Below are positions 24,631 through 34,319 of a stretch of DNA of 64,000 nt, piece after piece. The stretch comes from Teredinibacter franksiae (GTDB taxonomy: Bacteria; Pseudomonadota; Gammaproteobacteria; Pseudomonadales; Cellvibrionaceae). The translations under genes were made by a program, and so were the position numbers. The notes under the pieces were generated by a model. It did no database searches. It had not been told where the DNA came from and saw nothing but the letters and a program-made list of their open reading frames with translations. The stretch is from NCBI RefSeq assembly GCF_014218805.1, contig NZ_JACJUV010000001.1, forward strand, positions 2,616,501 through 2,680,500. Reading direction: 5' to 3'. The number at the start of each line of letters is the position of its first letter. Position 1 is the first letter of the stretch.

Positions 24631-26571
24631 ATGCTTTGGCAGGCCAGTGAAACACGTGCTCAAAATTCACAAATGAAGCGCTTTACTGACTATATCCGTG
24701 CCCGTCATGGATTGGAAAGTGACGACTATGCGGGGCTACACAAATTTTCGGTGGAAGAACCCGGCAAATTCTGGACAGAAATATTCAATTATTTTGATGT
24801 TATCTACCAGGGTGATACTACCCTCGCCGTTGCGGAGTTGGGCTTTGATACCTACGGATGGTTTCCACAGGTTAAGCTGAATTTCGCAGAAAACTTACTC
24901 GCGCACGGTAGTGAAGATACCATCGCGGTTAAATCACTGTTGGAAAATGGCAGTAGCCAGGAATACAGTTTCGCAAATTTACGCCGGTTGGTGGCGGGTT
25001 TTCAACAGCAATTAGGTACCAGCATTGGCCCGGATGATGTGTTGGCATGCTACATGCCCAACATTGCTGAAACCGTTATTGCCATGCTTGCAACCACCGC
25101 TAGCGGCGGAGTGTTCACCTCCACTAGCGCTGACTTTGGTATAGACGGAGTGGTCGACAGGTTCGGACAGGCGCGCCCAAGAGTGTTGGTTGCCTGCGCG
25201 GGCTATGAGTATAACGGTAGGTATTTTGACTGCGTACCTAAAATAGCCAGTATCACGGCAAACTTAGATTCCATTGAGCGAGTCATTATTGTTGATCGCT
25301 ACGGTACCCAACCGGATATCAGTTCAATAGCCAATGCCGAGCTCTGGCAGCCCGAAAAATTTATAAGTGAGGGTGTGCAGGTTAATTACGTGCAGCGGCT
25401 ATTTGCCGCGCCGTTGTATATCATGTACTCCTCAGGTACGACGGGTAAGCCAAAGTGTATTGTTCACTCTACGGGTGGAGTGTTGCTACAGCACATAAAA
25501 GAGCTGGGTTTGCACAGCGACTACAACCAACACAAAAATATATTCTTCTTTACCACCTGTGGATGGATGATGTGGAACTGGCTGGTTAGCTCGCTGTTCT
25601 TTGGTGGTACCACTACGTTGTACGAAGGCTCTCCAGCATTTCCTAGTTTTGAAAAGTTTATAGGTGTGATAAACCGAGAAAAAATTACTATTTTCGGCAC
25701 CTCACCAAAGTATTTGAAATCTTTGGAAGACAGCAAAATAGATCTTTCAATAGTAAATTTTTCATCGCTAGAGACTATTTTGTGCACCGGATCCCCGCTA
25801 CTACCAGAGCAGTTTGATTTTGTTTACAACCGTATAAAGCGCGACATCTTATTAGCGAGTATTTCAGGTGGTACCGACATTATTGGCTGCTTTTTTTTGG
25901 GCAATCCGATGATGCCGGTTTATCGTGGCGAATTGCAGTGTGCCGGATTGGGTATGGATGTAGCTTGCCTAGATGCGAATGGCGAGGCGGTTATAGAGCA
26001 AACCGGTGAACTGGTGTGCCGCAAAAGCTTTCCCTCCCGGCCTATCTATTTTTTAAATGACCCCGGTAACAAAAAACTGCACAACGCCTATTTTAATACC
26101 TACAAAGGTATTTGGTACCATGGAGATTTCATAAAAATTACTCGTCGAGGTGGCGCCATATTTCTTGGCCGTAGCGATGCCACACTCAACCCAGGAGGCG
26201 TTCGCATTGGTACCAGCGAAATCTATCGACAAACGGAGAACTTAGACTACATTGAAGACACCGTGTGTGTAGGCAAACGTGTTGCCGGTGATGTAGATGT
26301 TGTGCTTTTTGTCAAAATGAAAGTAGGCGAAGTGCTCAGTGAAACGCGTGTTGCTGAAATAAAGCAGCGCATTAAAGTGAATACTACATCTAGGCATGTA
26401 CCCAAAGAGGTGTTGGCGGTAAGTGATATACCCTATACACGTTCGGGTAAAAAAATTGAATTGGCCGTATCGCGGATGATAAATGGGCAGGCCATCACCA
26501 ATAGAGAAGCTATTACCAACCCAGACTGCCTGGAAGAATATGGCCGATTCTTTCAGTCTGAGGTGGCATAG
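24631..26571 (+). CDS. aacS: acetoacetate-CoA ligase (acetoacetyl-CoA synthetase)
   Basis: 646 residues. ANL-superfamily enzyme that makes acetoacetyl-CoA from acetoacetate, ATP and CoA. The AMP-binding signature YIMYSSGTTGKPKCIVHS, the GGTDI motif and the C-terminal SGKKIE lysine region are present; the N-terminus resembles acetyl-CoA synthetase family (FAENLLAHG). ATG 24631 is chosen because GGGAG at 24618-24622 precedes it; the frame also has a start at 24616. Probably serves ketone body or poly-hydroxybutyrate turnover. The next gene starts 24 bp later. Confidence 0.93.
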   Translation: MLWQASETRAQNSQMKRFTDYIRARHGLESDDYAGLHKFSVEEPGKFWTEIFNYFDVIYQGDTTLAVAELGFDTYGWFPQVKLNFAENLLAHGSEDTIAVKSLLENGSSQEYSFANLRRLVAGFQQQLGTSIGPDDVLACYMPNIAETVIAMLATTASGGVFTSTSADFGIDGVVDRFGQARPRVLVACAGYEYNGRYFDCVPKIASITANLDSIERVIIVDRYGTQPDISSIANAELWQPEKFISEGVQVNYVQRLFAAPLYIMYSSGTTGKPKCIVHSTGGVLLQHIKELGLHSDYNQHKNIFFFTTCGWMMWNWLVSSLFFGGTTTLYEGSPAFPSFEKFIGVINREKITIFGTSPKYLKSLEDSKIDLSIVNFSSLETILCTGSPLLPEQFDFVYNRIKRDILLASISGGTDIIGCFFLGNPMMPVYRGELQCAGLGMDVACLDANGEAVIEQTGELVCRKSFPSRPIYFLNDPGNKKLHNAYFNTYKGIWYHGDFIKITRRGGAIFLGRSDATLNPGGVRIGTSEIYRQTENLDYIEDTVCVGKRVAGDVDVVLFVKMKVGEVLSETRVAEIKQRIKVNTTSRHVPKEVLAVSDIPYTRSGKKIELAVSRMINGQAITNREAITNPDCLEEYGRFFQSEVA

Positions 26572-26595
26572 CGTTGTATAAAAGGAGATTGTCAC

Positions 26596-27009
26596 ATGTA
26601 CCCATGGATGTTTTGGTTGTGGGCTCCCCAGGTACACTACCCTTGGAGCGGCGATGTAAGGCAGCGTATAGAACCCGATATCAACGGGTTTTTTTCGGGT
26701 ATAAAAGCCAGTGCGGGGAATAGCGAAGTTGAAAGAAAGGCATTCGAGTATGCAACGTACGGAAAACAACTAGGGTTAGTCACAAACCTGTTGTTGGATA
26801 TTGCAGAACAACAAAAACCTGTTGGTGAAAAAGCTATAAAAGCCAAAGAAAAATTGGCGGAAATTAAAGACCACATAGAAACGCTAAAAATTCAAGCCAC
26901 CAGCGCTAGCGTGGATAATCTTGTTGGCCAATTACAGTATTTGAAAAACAGCAGTGAGTCAGACTATGAACGGGTCAAGGTTAAGCTGCGCGCGTTGCTT
27001 AACCAATAA
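26596..27009 (+). CDS. small hypothetical protein after aacS
   Basis: 137 residues, not assigned to a family. It begins MYPWMFWLWAPQVHYPWSG, tryptophan-rich, and the rest is charged and helical (coiled-coil-like around 85-135, rich in Lys, Glu and Ala). AGGAG precedes ATG 26596. The 24-bp spacing implies co-transcription with aacS. Helical proteins next to acetoacetyl-CoA genes can be phasins of PHB granules; this is a guess from context and composition. Confidence 0.6.
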   Translation: MYPWMFWLWAPQVHYPWSGDVRQRIEPDINGFFSGIKASAGNSEVERKAFEYATYGKQLGLVTNLLLDIAEQQKPVGEKAIKAKEKLAEIKDHIETLKIQATSASVDNLVGQLQYLKNSSESDYERVKVKLRALLNQ

Positions 27010-27041
27010 TTTGCTTAGCGTTGCCTAAAAAGTAGATCTGA

Positions 27042-27671
27042 ATGTTAGAACCCTTTGTTGTGAGTTTAACCACCTTTTTTGCCACCATAGGCCCTATAGA
27101 TGTTGCGGCCATGTTTGCGGCACTTACGCCGGCTGCGAACGGCGAAGAAAGACGTAAGCTGGCAATACGAGCGGTGCTTATCGCTGGCGGTATCCTCATT
27201 GTTTTTGCTTTGGTGGGCGAACTACTCTTAAACAGTTTGGGTATTTCCCTCGCTGCGCTGAGAACCGCGGGTGGTATTTTGCTGTTGCTAATTGCGATAG
27301 ATATGGTATTTGCCCGAAGTTCTGGCGGCACCTCTACGACGCCTGAAGAAACGGCTGAAGCCGCAGCAAAACAAGATATTGCCGTATTTCCCCTGGCTAC
27401 GCCACTCATAGCCGGGCCCGGAGCCATGGGTGCGGTAATCCTATTAATGGCGAATGCCGAAGGTGATATAGCGGTACAGGCTATTGTACTCGTCGCCCTA
27501 TTAGTAATACTGCTATTTACGTTTAGCTGCTTAATGCTAGCGGGCCATATCAATAAACTCTTGGGGGTAACCGGTATGCATGTGGTTACCCGCGTGGCCG
27601 GTGTTTTACTAGCGGCGTTGGCGGTGCAGTTTATTTTTGATGGGGTGGGGCAGAGTGGTATTTTTGTATGA
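27042..27671 (+). CDS. MarC family integral membrane protein
   Basis: 209 residues with six predicted membrane segments. The MarC/UPF0056 pattern is clear: TFFATIGPIDVAAMFAALTP at the start, LRTAGGILLLLIAIDMV, then PLATPLIAGPGAMGAVILLM in the second half. The family's function is not established; a role in antibiotic resistance was withdrawn for E. coli MarC. It lies 32 bp after the small hypothetical gene and may be in the same transcript. Convergent with the membrane protein at 27770. Confidence 0.9.
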   Translation: MLEPFVVSLTTFFATIGPIDVAAMFAALTPAANGEERRKLAIRAVLIAGGILIVFALVGELLLNSLGISLAALRTAGGILLLLIAIDMVFARSSGGTSTTPEETAEAAAKQDIAVFPLATPLIAGPGAMGAVILLMANAEGDIAVQAIVLVALLVILLFTFSCLMLAGHINKLLGVTGMHVVTRVAGVLLAALAVQFIFDGVGQSGIFV

Positions 27672-27716
27672 GCGGAAGCTCATGGGTACATTACTTTTGG
27701 TACTGCTCCAGAAACT

Positions 27717-27735
27717 GGCCAGACGTTGTCTGGCC
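27717..27735. terminator. hairpin between convergent genes
   Basis: GGCCAGAC (27717-27724) pairs exactly with GTCTGGCC (27728-27735), loop GTT. It lies between the marC stop and the end of the opposing gene. There is no clean T-tract on either strand, so terminator function is probable from position only. Confidence 0.45.
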
Positions 27736-27769
27736 GATAAAAATAAAAATTTAGCGGCCATTGTCCGTA

Positions 27770-28192
27770 CTAATTATCCACATCGTCCATATCAACCTGT
27801 CCGGTCATGCGACGGCGAATATGGGACCAAGAAATGCCGAAGGCAAGCATTAACGCCAATACCAATAAAACTACCCAACTAAATACCGAAACATTTACTA
27901 GGCTTAACCAGCCAAGATCGACAAACAACCAGATCAAGCAGCCAAAAAATACGCTTGCCAGTAGCAGCCCAACGACCCCTAACGAACGGAAAGTGGCGCG
28001 TAGGTATATTCCCCAACCAATAAGCAGTGCGGAAGCGCAAACCGCCAGTAGTGGGGTAATGGCTGGGAAAGTAAGCTTCAGCCAGTGGGCAAAGGAATAG
28101 CCACTGGGGTTATAGCTAACAAAAACCAACACTAATGCGAAAAGAAAACGAAGGCCAAATTGTGCCATCGAAAAAGGTTGTGCGTGAGCCAT
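27770..28192 (-). CDS. four-helix membrane protein (DUF6524-like)
   Basis: 140 residues with four hydrophobic segments. The N-terminal pattern RFLFALVLVFVSYNPSGYS fits what I recall of the DUF6524 family, of unknown function. AGGA lies 7 bp before ATG 28192, and the start is 10 bp after the plsC stop, so it belongs to the glyQ-glyS-plsC transcript. The C-terminus is acidic (DMDDVDN). Confidence 0.7.
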   Translation of the reverse strand: MAHAQPFSMAQFGLRFLFALVLVFVSYNPSGYSFAHWLKLTFPAITPLLAVCASALLIGWGIYLRATFRSLGVVGLLLASVFFGCLIWLFVDLGWLSLVNVSVFSWVVLLVLALMLAFGISWSHIRRRMTGQVDMDDVDN

Positions 28193-28202
28193 AGAGAGAT
28201 CC

Positions 28203-28913
28203 TTACAAGCTTTTCATTTGAGTTTCAATCCAGTTTTCAACTTCTACAATTAACTCTTTGCTGGTTTTATTGTGTGATGATATAGGCGCGCCGACAACAA
28301 CAGATATACATCCTGGATGTTTTTTAAAATCTTTCGGCGGCCAAAAAACCCCGGCGTTGAGGGCGATGGGAATAATCGGCTTACCCGAGGCAACAGCTAT
28401 TTCGGCTCCGCTACGGGCATACTTACCTTTTTCTCCGTGGGCTGTTCGCGTACCCTCCGGAAAAAGCAGCAAATTGTAACCACTTTCCAGTCGCTGTAGT
28501 CCGCGCTCTTTAACTTTACGTAGAGCCTTACGCGGGTTGCTGCGGTCGATGGCTATCGGTCGTAGCGCTGCCAAACCCCAACCGAAAAAGGGAATGCGCA
28601 ACAACTCTTTTTTCAACACCGTGGAAGCCGGCCAAAACGTATACTGCAGAAACAGCGTTTCCCAAGTGCTCTGATGTTTAGACATTATCACCACGGGTTC
28701 TCCGTGCTTAGGAATATTCTCCTGACCAACAACGCTATGACGAACCCCACAAATCACCCGCAGTAAAAAAACGGTAGCTCGCGTCCAGCTAATAATAATG
28801 CGATGGCGTATACGCAACGGCAAAAACAGTAGAAGCAGCGAAAGGATGCCGTAAAGGGCAGCCGTAATATTGTAAATAACTAAAAAAAGAGCCGAACGAG
28901 CATGTATAAACAA
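28203..28913 (-). CDS. plsC: 1-acyl-sn-glycerol-3-phosphate acyltransferase
   Basis: 236 residues. Inner-membrane enzyme that adds the second acyl chain in phospholipid synthesis. An N-terminal hydrophobic segment is followed by the acyltransferase motifs: SKHQSTWETL (an H-x4-E variant of the usual H-x4-D catalytic pair), the FPEGTRT substrate motif and PIIPIALNAG. Start is TTG 28913 with AAGGA about 10 bp upstream; no upstream ATG fits. Located between glyS and the DUF6524-like gene as in pseudomonads, where the homologue lies beside gyrB. Confidence 0.9.
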   Translation of the reverse strand: MFIHARSALFLVIYNITAALYGILSLLLLFLPLRIRHRIIISWTRATVFLLRVICGVRHSVVGQENIPKHGEPVVIMSKHQSTWETLFLQYTFWPASTVLKKELLRIPFFGWGLAALRPIAIDRSNPRKALRKVKERGLQRLESGYNLLLFPEGTRTAHGEKGKYARSGAEIAVASGKPIIPIALNAGVFWPPKDFKKHPGCISVVVGAPISSHNKTSKELIVEVENWIETQMKSL

Positions 28914-28940
28914 AGCGGCTTGATCCTTGGTAGTGTGAAA

Positions 28941-31010
28941 TTATTTAACGGCCAATAGGGAAATATCGGCTACTTCTAAAAACAGATTCCGCAGTTTTTG
29001 CAACAAGGCTAGACGATTGTTACGTACCTGCTCGTCATCGGTCATTACCATTACATCATCGAAAAAGGTGTCTACAGGCTTACGCAATGCCGCTAGTAAT
29101 TTAAGCGCCTCGGTATAGTTCGCTTGGTCGAGAAATGGCTGCGCTTGGGCTTCTAGCTTACCTAGGCTTTCGGCTAAGGCTTTTTCGGCTGGTTCACTTA
29201 GCAAATTTTCGCTGACCGTGGCGGCGGGAGCGGAATCAAGCTTGGCCAAAATGTTGGATACGCGCTTGTTGGCGGCAGCCAGTGCCTGTGCTTCTGGCAG
29301 TTGGCTGAATTCAGCAACGGCGTAAACGCGCTTATTAATATCCAGCGGGGTAGATAGGCCTTTTGCACTAACGGCCTGAAAAACTTCAGCGCTAATATTG
29401 GCTTCTTCGTACCAGGCCTTAAAGCGCTCGATCATATACGCAATAACGTCGTCTACGACCTTATCGTTGCTAAGTTGAGCAAAGTTGCTAGCGGAAAATG
29501 TAATGAGGTCACGCAAATCCAGTGGGTAATTTTTTTCCACCAAAATACGCAGGGCACCTAAGGAAGCACGACGCAGTCCGAAAGGGTCTTTAGAGCCAGT
29601 GGGCTTTTGGCCAATGCCAAAAATACCGGTAATGGTGTCTAGTCGATCGGCGAGCGCGATAATAGCACCGGTTGCGGTTGCAGGCAGGTGATCGCCGGCA
29701 AACTTGGGCATATATTGTTCGTTCATGGCCTGCGCAACTTCGTTATCTTCACCGTCGTTAATGGCGTAGTGATAGCCGGCAATACCTTGTAAATCGGCGA
29801 ATTCGTAGACCATGCTACTAACCAAGTCAGATTTACACAGCTGTGCGGCACGGCTGACTTTTTTACTATCGGCACCCAACTTTTTAGCCATTAAGGCGGC
29901 GAGTTTTTCGATGCGCTCGGTTTTGTCGTAAATGGTACCAAGCTTGGCTTGAAATACTATTGTTTTCAGCCGTTGGCGCTGCGCCTCGAGCGTGGTTTTT
30001 TTATCGGTTTCAAAAAAGAATGCAGCGTCGGCTAGGCGGGGCCGAATGACTTTTTCGTTACCTTCGATTACCTGGGTTGAGTCTTTACTTACGATATTAG
30101 ATAACGTAATAAAATTTGGCAGTAGGTTGCCATTGCCATCTACAACGTGGAAATATTTCTGATGTTCTTTCATGGAAGAGATTAATGCTTCCGCCGGTAC
30201 CGACAAAAAGCGTTGTTCAAATTTACCGGCAAGCGCAACCGGGTATTCAACCAGTGCCGTTACTTCGTCTAGCAGGCCTGAGTCGATAACCGCCGTTCCA
30301 CCTAGCAGCTGTGCCTGTTCGTTAACCTGCTTAACGATCATGGACTGACGCTCGCTAAAATCGGCGACTACGTGGCCGGTTTCGGCTAGCACACGACAAT
30401 AGTCATTGGCGGCGTTTAGGCTGATTTCCTGGTTGTAGTGAAAACGGTGGCCGCGGGTTTTGTTACCCGATTTCAACCCAAGAATTTCACCATCAAGTAC
30501 TTTGTCGTTAAGCATCATTACCAGCCAATGCACAGGACGAACAAACTCTGTGCGACTTGCGCCCCAGCGCATACGTTTGGCTATGGGTAGTTTAGCCAGC
30601 GAGGTGGTAACAATAGCGGTTAACAAATCGCTAGCGGCTTCACCACCGGCGGATTTATGGAATACGAGCTTATCGGCCTTACCGTCGTTTTCGGTTTGCA
30701 GTTCACTAATGGAAATTCCGTTCTTTTTGGCAAAGGCCTCCGCAGCCTTGGTTGGCTTGCCCTCGCCGTCAAAGGCTATTTTCGCCGGCGGCCCCCAAAC
30801 CTTTAGATTTTCCGTGGGTGTGGTTTCGTCGAGTTCTTCTACCAGTAGTGCTAATCGGCGCGGTGTGGCATAAGCTTTAATGGTGCTGAAACTCAACTTT
30901 TTCTCTTTTAAGCCGTCTTCAACACCTTTACGAAAAGCGTTGGACAGTGTTTTTAAGGCGGTTGGTGGCAGCTCTTCGGTGCCGAGTTCTACTAAAAATT
31001 GTTGAGTCAT
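28941..31010 (-). CDS. glyS: glycine-tRNA ligase beta subunit
   Basis: 689 residues, the family's length. Subunit of the bacterial alpha2-beta2 glycyl-tRNA synthetase that handles tRNA recognition. It begins QQFLVELGTEELPPTALK and contains SMKEHQKYFHV, RLADAAFFFETD and DPFGLRRASLG, all standard. The ATG is 2 bp after the glyQ stop, showing tight coupling. Confidence 0.98.
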   Translation of the reverse strand: MTQQFLVELGTEELPPTALKTLSNAFRKGVEDGLKEKKLSFSTIKAYATPRRLALLVEELDETTPTENLKVWGPPAKIAFDGEGKPTKAAEAFAKKNGISISELQTENDGKADKLVFHKSAGGEAASDLLTAIVTTSLAKLPIAKRMRWGASRTEFVRPVHWLVMMLNDKVLDGEILGLKSGNKTRGHRFHYNQEISLNAANDYCRVLAETGHVVADFSERQSMIVKQVNEQAQLLGGTAVIDSGLLDEVTALVEYPVALAGKFEQRFLSVPAEALISSMKEHQKYFHVVDGNGNLLPNFITLSNIVSKDSTQVIEGNEKVIRPRLADAAFFFETDKKTTLEAQRQRLKTIVFQAKLGTIYDKTERIEKLAALMAKKLGADSKKVSRAAQLCKSDLVSSMVYEFADLQGIAGYHYAINDGEDNEVAQAMNEQYMPKFAGDHLPATATGAIIALADRLDTITGIFGIGQKPTGSKDPFGLRRASLGALRILVEKNYPLDLRDLITFSASNFAQLSNDKVVDDVIAYMIERFKAWYEEANISAEVFQAVSAKGLSTPLDINKRVYAVAEFSQLPEAQALAAANKRVSNILAKLDSAPAATVSENLLSEPAEKALAESLGKLEAQAQPFLDQANYTEALKLLAALRKPVDTFFDDVMVMTDDEQVRNNRLALLQKLRNLFLEVADISLLAVK

Positions 31011-31012
31011 GA

Positions 31013-31963
31013 TTATTCTCCTCCGTCGGCTTTAACGCGATCTAACACTTCGTTGCGCAGTTGCGCTGGCGCAAGGGGAAACCCTAATTTTAGGCGCGCA
31101 TCAAAATAGGCCTGAGCCACATTTCGTGCAAGGGTGCGTACCCTTAAAATAAAGCGCTGGCGCTCGGTAACAGAAATAGCCTGGCGGGCGTCGAGCAAGT
31201 TAAACGCGTGGGAGGCCTTCATTACCATTTCATAGGCCGGTAGTGGCAAGTCTTTTTCGATCAAGCGTGTAGACTCGGCTTCACAGACATCGAAGGTGTG
31301 GAACATAAATTCGACGTTGGCTTCAGAAAAGTTGTAATGGCTCATCTCCACTTCGTTTTGGTGGAATACATCACCGTAGGTGATTTCCTTTCCGTCGGGG
31401 TCGATGGTCCATACCAGGTCGTAGATAGAATCTTTGTTCTGCAGGTACATGGCGATACGTTCTAGGCCGTAGGTTATTTCGCCGGTAACCGGGAAACATT
31501 CGAGGCCGCCAACCTGCTGAAAGTAGGTAAATTGGGTAACTTCCATACCGTTTAGCCACACTTCCCAACCTAGCCCCCAAGCACCAAGGGTGGGCGACTC
31601 CCAGTTATCTTCTACGAAACGAATATCGTGCACCCCGGTGTCGATACCCAGTTGTTCTAGCGAACCCAGGTAAAGCTCTTGAATATTCGTGGGGGAAGGT
31701 TTGAGTACAACCTGAAACTGATAGTAGTGCTGTAAACGGTTGGGGTTTTCACCGTAGCGGCCATCGGTAGGGCGTCGACAGGGCTGCACATAGGCGCTAT
31801 TCCAGGTTTCGGGCCCAATAGCACGAAGGAAGGTTGCGGGGTGAAAGGTACCTGCGCCCACTTCCATATCCAGTGGTTGCAGAATCACACAGCCTTGATC
31901 GGCCCAGTACTGTTGCAGCGCCAGAATCAGGCCCTGAAAGGTGGAAACGTCGGGTATAGACAC
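31013..31963 (-). CDS. glyQ: glycine-tRNA ligase alpha subunit
   Basis: 316 residues from the chosen start. Catalytic subunit of glycyl-tRNA synthetase: [37 protein letters not shown] and [20 protein letters not shown] are diagnostic. The open frame extends another 36 codons, but homologues begin a few residues before TFQGLI, so GTG 31963 is chosen; upstream spacing to a weak GTGAG is acceptable. First gene of glyQ-glyS-plsC-DUF6524. Confidence 0.97.
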   Translation of the reverse strand: MSIPDVSTFQGLILALQQYWADQGCVILQPLDMEVGAGTFHPATFLRAIGPETWNSAYVQPCRRPTDGRYGENPNRLQHYYQFQVVLKPSPTNIQELYLGSLEQLGIDTGVHDIRFVEDNWESPTLGAWGLGWEVWLNGMEVTQFTYFQQVGGLECFPVTGEITYGLERIAMYLQNKDSIYDLVWTIDPDGKEITYGDVFHQNEVEMSHYNFSEANVEFMFHTFDVCEAESTRLIEKDLPLPAYEMVMKASHAFNLLDARQAISVTERQRFILRVRTLARNVAQAYFDARLKLGFPLAPAQLRNEVLDRVKADGGE

Positions 31964-32156
31964 AAATAGCTCACTTATTATGGGGTATTGAGTTGTAATA
32001 AAGGCGGCAATTATAGCGGGTGCGGAGTCGAGTTGGTACGCGCCCTTGTGGTAAATACCTACACAGAACAAGTATTCGAAACTTTGGCCTGACCAAAACC
32101 TAGAACCGGTCTATCATTCGCGGTCTCCCCAATATTTTCTTCTGGTGGTATCTATT

Positions 32157-33314
32157 ATGAAAATTCTCTCCGTTGGTATTATCGCCTCCCTCCTCTTGCT
32201 GAGCGGTGGTGTTCAATCGAAGGGTTCTGAAGAGCAAGTGAAACAAAGCTGGGCCGACTATTTCCAGCGATCAAAAGACCACACGCAGGCATATCGCACG
32301 CTGTTACAGCAGGAGCTGGGGGAGAAGGAAGACTTCGAAAAGCCCAGTAAGGCTAAGGACTTTGGTCTGAACATGGAACAACCGCCCGCGTTTTATAAAA
32401 CGCCAGAGGCGGCACGGCTGGCCGAGATTGTTATCAGCTACCAGACACCATCGGGCGGCTGGTCCAAGGCGGTAGACATGTCCAAATCGAAACGCCGACG
32501 CGGCCAGGGCTTTAGTGAAAAGCGGAAACATTATGTCGCTACTTTCGATAACGATGCTACCACTACCCAATTGAAGTTTTTGGCCAAGGCGGTGACTGCC
32601 ACAGGCGAAAAAACATACCAAGAGGCTTTCCTAAAAGGCTTGGACTATATCTTCGATGCTCAGTATCCCAACGGTGGCTGGCCGCAAAATTACCCGGTTG
32701 AGGGCAAGTATCACGATTACATTACCTACAACGATAAAGCCATGGTAAGTATTTTGGAAGTAGTGCGCGACGTGGCATACGCAGAGGAAAGCTATCGTTT
32801 TGTGCCGCAAAGCTACCGCAAGCGCGCTGATCAAACGCTGCTTGGCGGTGTTAACTGCATACTGGATACCCAGTTAAAGGCCAAGGGTTCGATCGGTGGC
32901 TGGGCCGCGCAGTATCATGCTTTTTCGCTGCAACCCGAAATCGCTCGCGCATTTGAGCCAGACGGTATCGCCAGTCAGGAAAGTGCCGAAATAGCCCTGT
33001 TTTTAATGTCTCTGCAAAACCCATCACCGGCGGTAGTCCACGCGGTTGATGACGTTGTGACATGGTTTGGAAAAACCCGAATTACCGGCTATCGCTGGGA
33101 AAAGGGCATGCTAACACCCGATACCACGGCCAAACCCCTCTGGGCCCGCTTTTACGAATTGGAAAGCGACCGGCCAATTTTCGGTGACCGTGACGGCAAG
33201 GTCTACTACTCTGTGGCCGAAATTTCAAAAGAACGCCGTGAGGGGTATGGTTGGTACAAAACCTCACCCGCAAAGGTGCTTAAAAAGCATAAAAAATGGC
33301 GTACTAGCCAGTAG
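32157..33314 (+). CDS. secreted pectate lyase, PL10 family
   Basis: 385 residues. A signal peptide (about 1-23) precedes a catalytic domain of polysaccharide lyase family 10, which cleaves polygalacturonate by beta-elimination. Recognisable motifs are YQTPSGGWSKAVDMS, FDNDATTTQLKFLA, QYPNGGWPQNYP and HDYITYNDKAM; the conserved Asp/Arg/Lys-rich catalytic stretch is present. There is no carbohydrate-binding module. ATG 32157 is chosen because it gives a good signal peptide; the frame also opens at 32145. Together with the CE2-like esterase it points to plant- or alga-wall degradation. Confidence 0.9.
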   Translation: MKILSVGIIASLLLLSGGVQSKGSEEQVKQSWADYFQRSKDHTQAYRTLLQQELGEKEDFEKPSKAKDFGLNMEQPPAFYKTPEAARLAEIVISYQTPSGGWSKAVDMSKSKRRRGQGFSEKRKHYVATFDNDATTTQLKFLAKAVTATGEKTYQEAFLKGLDYIFDAQYPNGGWPQNYPVEGKYHDYITYNDKAMVSILEVVRDVAYAEESYRFVPQSYRKRADQTLLGGVNCILDTQLKAKGSIGGWAAQYHAFSLQPEIARAFEPDGIASQESAEIALFLMSLQNPSPAVVHAVDDVVTWFGKTRITGYRWEKGMLTPDTTAKPLWARFYELESDRPIFGDRDGKVYYSVAEISKERREGYGWYKTSPAKVLKKHKKWRTSQ

Positions 33315-33413
33315 CGACCGCTATAAAAGTTTTGCCACGAGGTCGGCAATTCGCTGGGAATACGCGATAATGTCGACCTTTTAATTATCCGCAAACTCCA
33401 TGCTCGGGGTTGT

Positions 33414-34313
33414 ATGTCAGAGGGATCTCCGATTAAAGCTCACATTATTCTCACATTTATTGCCGTTCTAGGGCGCCTACCCTTGTCGATTGCTCGAGGG
33501 TTGGGTGGTGGTATTGGGCGATTAATTTGGCGGTTGAATACACGCGAAGTGAAAGTTACGCGTAAGAATTTGGCGCTGTGTTTTCCGGCTATGGACGAAG
33601 CCGAGCGCACACAACTTGCCCGCAATAGCGTTATTGAATCGGCCAAACTATCGCTTGAGATTCTGCTGGTGTGGCAGCGTAGGCGTGAATGGCTAATGGG
33701 CAAAATAGTGAACGTACAGGGCACTGAACTTTTCGTGGGCACCGATGATGAAAAGCGTGGCGTAATATTGCTGGCCCCTCATATTGGTAACTGGGAAGTT
33801 TTGGGATTATATGCCTCTACCCTGCGCGAAATGGCCAGCCTTTATCAGCCGCCTAAACAAGCATTTCTTGAACCGGTGATGACCGGTGGGCGAGAAAAAT
33901 ACGGGGCAAAGCTATTGCCCACCGATGTAAAAGGTGTGGCCGGTGTTTTGAAATATTTAAAACGCGGAAGCGCCACCGGCATTTTGCCCGATCAGGTGCC
34001 AGCCGATGCAGGTGGTCGCTACGCCAATTTCTATGGTACACCGGCCTACACTATGACGCTGATCTGTAGGCTAATAGCCAAAACCGGTTGCCGTGTTGTT
34101 GCCGGTGCGGCTTTGCGCATACCTGGCGGATTCAAAATAATTTTTCAGGAAGTGCCCGAGGACATTTTCAGTAGCGATGAAGAAACGGCGCTAACGGCTA
34201 TGAACAAAGCGGTGGAGGATGTCGTTGCCCTCTGCCCGGAACAATACCAATGGGAATACAAACGGTTTAAAAAAACAGAGCCTGGCAAGGTGGGCGCTTA
34301 TAAAAACCTGTAG
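33414..34313 (+). CDS. lipid A biosynthesis-type acyltransferase (LpxL/HtrB family)
   Basis: 299 residues. N-terminal membrane segment, then the LpxL/LpxM acyltransferase fold with the catalytic H-x4-E pair in APHIGNWEVLG, and the typical LPDQVPADAGG and YQWEYKRFK motifs. Such enzymes add secondary acyl chains to lipid A using acyl-ACP. In P. aeruginosa a paralogue occupies the same place after glyQ. Whether it acts on lipid A or another acceptor (for example ornithine or aryl-polyene lipids) cannot be judged. A short membrane protein follows 6 bp later. Confidence 0.88.
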   Translation: MSEGSPIKAHIILTFIAVLGRLPLSIARGLGGGIGRLIWRLNTREVKVTRKNLALCFPAMDEAERTQLARNSVIESAKLSLEILLVWQRRREWLMGKIVNVQGTELFVGTDDEKRGVILLAPHIGNWEVLGLYASTLREMASLYQPPKQAFLEPVMTGGREKYGAKLLPTDVKGVAGVLKYLKRGSATGILPDQVPADAGGRYANFYGTPAYTMTLICRLIAKTGCRVVAGAALRIPGGFKIIFQEVPEDIFSSDEETALTAMNKAVEDVVALCPEQYQWEYKRFKKTEPGKVGAYKNL

Positions 34314-34319
34314 TACCTA

